The notes under the pieces: model-generated
What the model was told of the DNA's origin: nothing
Databases searched by the model: none
The model's input: the letters and a program-made list of their open reading frames with translations, nothing else
Made by a program: the position numbers and the translations under genes
NCBI GenBank assembly: GCA_964576475.1
Contig: CAZNVG010000046.1
Location: 1-8,180 of the forward strand
Direction of reading: 5' to 3'
DNA from: CAZNVG01 sp964576475
GTDB lineage: Bacteria; Patescibacteriota; Saccharimonadia; Saccharimonadales; CAZNVG01
Length of the DNA: 8,180 nt
Part shown: positions 6,066 to 8,180 of the stretch, one piece after another
Layout: each line of letters begins with the position of its first letter
Position numbering within the stretch: position 1 is the stretch's first letter

Positions 6066-8032
6066 TACTGAGCACCTCGTTCCGCTTCTTCAGTCTTTTT
6101 GCGGCGCAAGTACGCAAGTACCTCGGCCATTCGCTTTTCTTGCTCATCGCGAGAGTTGATGTCTGGTTTACGGCCACGCACTTCATAGAAAAGCTTAATC
6201 TTTGGCCACAGTAGTTCAGCCTCTTCCTCGGTTACATCAATACGTGTCGATGCAATCGCCTCTTGAATCGTGCGTAGCACTTGTGATGTGACAGATTTTG
6301 AAAGAATCTCAAACGCCTTCTGGAATGGGTTTACCGAGTCGATCAGGTCGATGTTAATATCTTCGATATTCACAAACTTATCCGCCATCTTGATAAATTG
6401 CCGGCCACCGACTTCCTTGCGCTCACCGTTCTTGATGGCGGAATCCACCACCACTTGCTGACGCAGCTCTTCGACTTCTTGTTCGTTTAAGTCTGGGTAG
6501 CGCTCGCGTATAATCTTTGGCACAAGCACCTTATTGGTAACTTCCGGATCGAGGTTACCAGCGGCGGCCTTAATGAACGTCTCATCCTGCAAGATGTTTG
6601 CTTTCAGGTCATTCAAGTCAGTCTCGACAATCTGCTTCACGCGCTCGGTGCTTGGCTCTTTGAACCCTTTAATGCGAAGCACGCCCTTCTTTGGCGTCTC
6701 ACCATCGTCTTCAGGCCGTTTCGCCTTGAACTTGAAGTTGGGTGCGAGCACCTGCTCCATAAGCAGCGAGCCCGTGATGGCCTTTAGCATGTTATTTACT
6801 GACAGTTTTACTTCGTCAGTTGTCGCAGCTGGCTCTGCCACAAGGTTGGTAAACTGTGCATGTGCTTTATTAGAGCTATCGCGAGTACAGCGACCAATGA
6901 TCTGAATAATCTCCGTAAGCGATGCGCGGTAGCCAACAGTCAAGGCGTGCTCGCAGAATGGCCAGTCAAACCCCTCCTTTGCCATGCCGAGTGCGATAAT
7001 GATATCGACAGCATCTATGTCTTTTTTTGCAGTTTGACTGAGAAATGTTAATGTTTCGGCACGTTTCACCTGGTCGGTGTCATCAACGAGGTCAGCGACC
7101 TTGATGATTTTGCCGTCACCGTGACGCTCTACATGGATAATACCCGTATTGTCATCCTGATCGACGACTTCACCGATGGCGCTCAGAATCATGCCAACTT
7201 CTTCAATCTTGTCCTTGGTTGATTCGCCACTGTTAACGTTCGGTATGTGCACAATGGTTTTTTTATCGGTATCGAGTATTTCGTGAATAGCCGATGTATA
7301 CCGACCTTGGTAGAAGTGGTAGCCGATTCCAAGTGACTTTAGGTGCTCGTATCCATTTAACTGGTCATAGTAGTTGAAGGTTACGGGCCTAAATAGTGCT
7401 TCGTCTTCTGGGGATAATATAGGTACCGCATCGCCCCGGAAGTAAGATCCGGTCATCGCAACAACATGCACATCACTACCGCGCATTACATCACGCAGCA
7501 GGTTTCCAAGCCGGCTCGATCCAACGTCAGACGAAACGTGGTGAAACTCATCAATAGCCAAGACTGTTCCATTAAATGCGTCTGGAGATAACGCCTCGAA
7601 TGCAAATCTGAGCGTTGCATGAGTACAAATCAGTATCGGGTCGCTGTTGTTCATAAACGAGACAAATGCATCGACTTTGCTTTTTTCGGTACCAGGAGTA
7701 CAAAGATTATTTTTATCATCAACTTCCCAGTCAGCGAAGAATCCACCCGACTTCAAATCGGTCGTTTCAAACGACGCTCCAATAGATCGCTCTGGCACGG
7801 AAACAATGATTTTCTTCCTGTCTTGATTGAATAGTTTATAGAGACCAACAAACATCAGCGCACGTGATTTACCAGAAGCTGGCGGTGCCTTCACAAGAAT
7901 GTGGCGGCTGCCACGCTGCTCATACACGCGCTGCTGCATCTCGCGCATACCCATATCATTTGTACTGACACTTTCGCCTGTCTGCGCATATTCAATATCG
8001 ACTAGATTCACTGGTTGCTTCTCGCTCGTCAT
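6065..8032 (-). CDS. SF2 DEAD/DEAH-like helicase of the methylase-helicase-nuclease operon
   Basis: A 655-residue superfamily 2 helicase/translocase. Motifs in order: MREMQQRVYE (29-38, Q-like), Walker A APPASGKS (49-56, Lys55), THATLRFA (137-144), motif II DEFHH (161-165), a TGS motif III (194-196), motif V GMAKEGFDWP (349-358) and motif VI QIIGRCTR (377-384, arginine finger region). Both RecA-like domains are therefore intact. Residues after about 400 are a charged helical extension ending in FYEVRGRKPDI (615-625), the module also seen at the nuclease N-terminus. There is no nuclease, HsdR-type or DUF1998 domain, so it is not a full type I HsdR nor DISARM DrmA. The start ATG overlaps the upstream methyltransferase stop (ATGA) and has AAGGAAG 5 nt upstream. 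Likely role: ATP-driven movement on DNA that delivers or activates the GIY-YIG nuclease (inference). Confidence 0.93.
   Translation of the reverse strand: MTSEKQPVNLVDIEYAQTGESVSTNDMGMREMQQRVYEQRGSRHILVKAPPASGKSRALMFVGLYKLFNQDRKKIIVSVPERSIGASFETTDLKSGGFFADWEVDDKNNLCTPGTEKSKVDAFVSFMNNSDPILICTHATLRFAFEALSPDAFNGTVLAIDEFHHVSSDVGSSRLGNLLRDVMRGSDVHVVAMTGSYFRGDAVPILSPEDEALFRPVTFNYYDQLNGYEHLKSLGIGYHFYQGRYTSAIHEILDTDKKTIVHIPNVNSGESTKDKIEEVGMILSAIGEVVDQDDNTGIIHVERHGDGKIIKVADLVDDTDQVKRAETLTFLSQTAKKDIDAVDIIIALGMAKEGFDWPFCEHALTVGYRASLTEIIQIIGRCTRDSSNKAHAQFTNLVAEPAATTDEVKLSVNNMLKAITGSLLMEQVLAPNFKFKAKRPEDDGETPKKGVLRIKGFKEPSTERVKQIVETDLNDLKANILQDETFIKAAAGNLDPEVTNKVLVPKIIRERYPDLNEQEVEELRQQVVVDSAIKNGERKEVGGRQFIKMADKFVNIEDINIDLIDSVNPFQKAFEILSKSVTSQVLRTIQEAIASTRIDVTEEEAELLWPKIKLFYEVRGRKPDINSRDEQEKRMAEVLAYLRRKKTEEAERGAQ
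6073..6078 (-). promoter_or_regulatory. Shine-Dalgarno site of the GIY-YIG nuclease gene
   Basis: GAGGTG on the minus strand, 7 nt before the GTG start at 6065 and inside the last codons of the helicase. It supports the non-ATG start and translational coupling. Confidence 0.65.
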
Positions 8033-8180
8033 GATTTCTTCCTTTCATTCGCCGTCATTGTCTCGTATAGATTAAATAGGTGCGCAAGTCGCTCTTCGTC
8101 ATTTTCAAATGGTTTTTTGCGATATACCGCATCGACAGCTTCATCTAATTCCTGGTGGGCCGCCCGTAAATCGTCGGGCA
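8029..8180 (-). CDS. DNA methyltransferase C-terminal end (MmeI/class I SAM-type, adenine-specific likely), rest off window
   Basis: I read this by hand: 49 residues and a TGA are in the window, beginning PDDLRAAHQELDEAVDAVYR, then KKPFENDEERLAHLFNLYE. The pattern 'P-x-x-L-R-x-A-H-x-x-L-D-x-A-V-D' followed by 'PF-x-x-D-E-E-R-x-x-x-L-F-x-L-Y' is the characteristic end of large class I SAM-dependent DNA methyltransferases of the MmeI/type IIL kind, which modify adenine. The catalytic NPPF-type motif would lie beyond the window and is not seen. The TGA overlaps the helicase ATG by 4 nt (ATGA), showing one operon with methyltransferase first. Its mark would protect host DNA from the helicase-nuclease pair. 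Identity rests on this short tail. Confidence 0.75.
   Translation of the reverse strand, partial: PDDLRAAHQELDEAVDAVYRKKPFENDEERLAHLFNLYETMTANERKKS
8038..8044 (-). promoter_or_regulatory. Shine-Dalgarno site of the helicase gene
   Basis: AAGGAAG on the minus strand, with its AGGA core 7 nt before the ATG at 8032. It lies inside the last codons of the upstream methyltransferase, so helicase translation is coupled to it. Confidence 0.65.

Noticed and set aside
6534..6905. 123-residue open frame on the plus strand within the helicase gene
   Set aside because: It lies wholly antisense to a helicase segment with conserved motifs and shows Ser/Arg-rich low-information protein with no ribosome site; a shadow frame.
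4905..8180. DISARM or classical type I restriction operon
   Set aside because: No DUF1998 helicase, DrmB, PLD nuclease, HsdS or HsdR architecture is seen; the nuclease is a separate GIY-YIG protein.
1..8180. CRISPR array, tRNA, rRNA, insertion sequence or phage genes
   Set aside because: No spaced direct repeats, cloverleaf, rRNA-like sequence, transposase or inverted terminal repeats were recognised on reading both strands.

Overview
The window is chromosomal DNA from a bacterium using the standard stop codons: TGA ends two of the genes, so this is not a TGA-as-glycine lineage. The small compact genes, moderate GC, a DUF998-like membrane protein next to a glutathione peroxidase, and promoters lying almost on top of start codons fit a Patescibacteria (CPR) genome. 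Candidatus Saccharibacteria (TM7) is my best guess, but it rests on general resemblance only. A run of ten Ns at 4354-4363 shows a draft or metagenome assembly with a scaffold gap.

Left part (1-1900, minus strand): a short operon-like run of glutathione peroxidase, a ten-helix membrane protein, and a small single-pass membrane protein with a CxxxC motif that runs off the left edge. Spacings are 17 and 15 nt. This looks like ordinary host housekeeping or envelope content.

Middle part (2024-4866): a C5-cytosine DNA methyltransferase (minus) and a GHKL/MORC-type ATPase (plus) diverge from a 101-bp region holding two good sigma70-type promoters. The ATPase reading frame is broken by one frameshift near 3720 and by the N gap. 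Reading across both rebuilds one protein: GHKL ATPase, S5-like transducer, then a TIGR02391 (Hypoth_Ymh) domain. Methyltransferase plus MORC-like ATPase is a known pairing in prokaryotic restriction-modification-like defence.

Right part (4905-8180, minus strand, convergent with the ATPase): three tightly coupled genes. The visible tail of an adenine-type DNA methyltransferase (MmeI/class I SAM family C-terminus) overlaps by 4 nt an SF2 DEAD/DEAH-like helicase, which overlaps by 1 nt a GIY-YIG (T5orf172-like) nuclease. This reads as a methylase-helicase-nuclease system resembling a restriction-modification operon. The helicase C-terminus and the nuclease N-terminus carry the same short FYxxxGRKP module, suggesting that the two proteins share a DNA or partner contact.

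Taken together, 2.0-8.2 kb is a defence island with two modification chemistries back to back: 5mC with a MORC ATPase, and probable m6A with helicase and GIY-YIG nuclease. Whether they are two independent systems or one composite system is the main open question.
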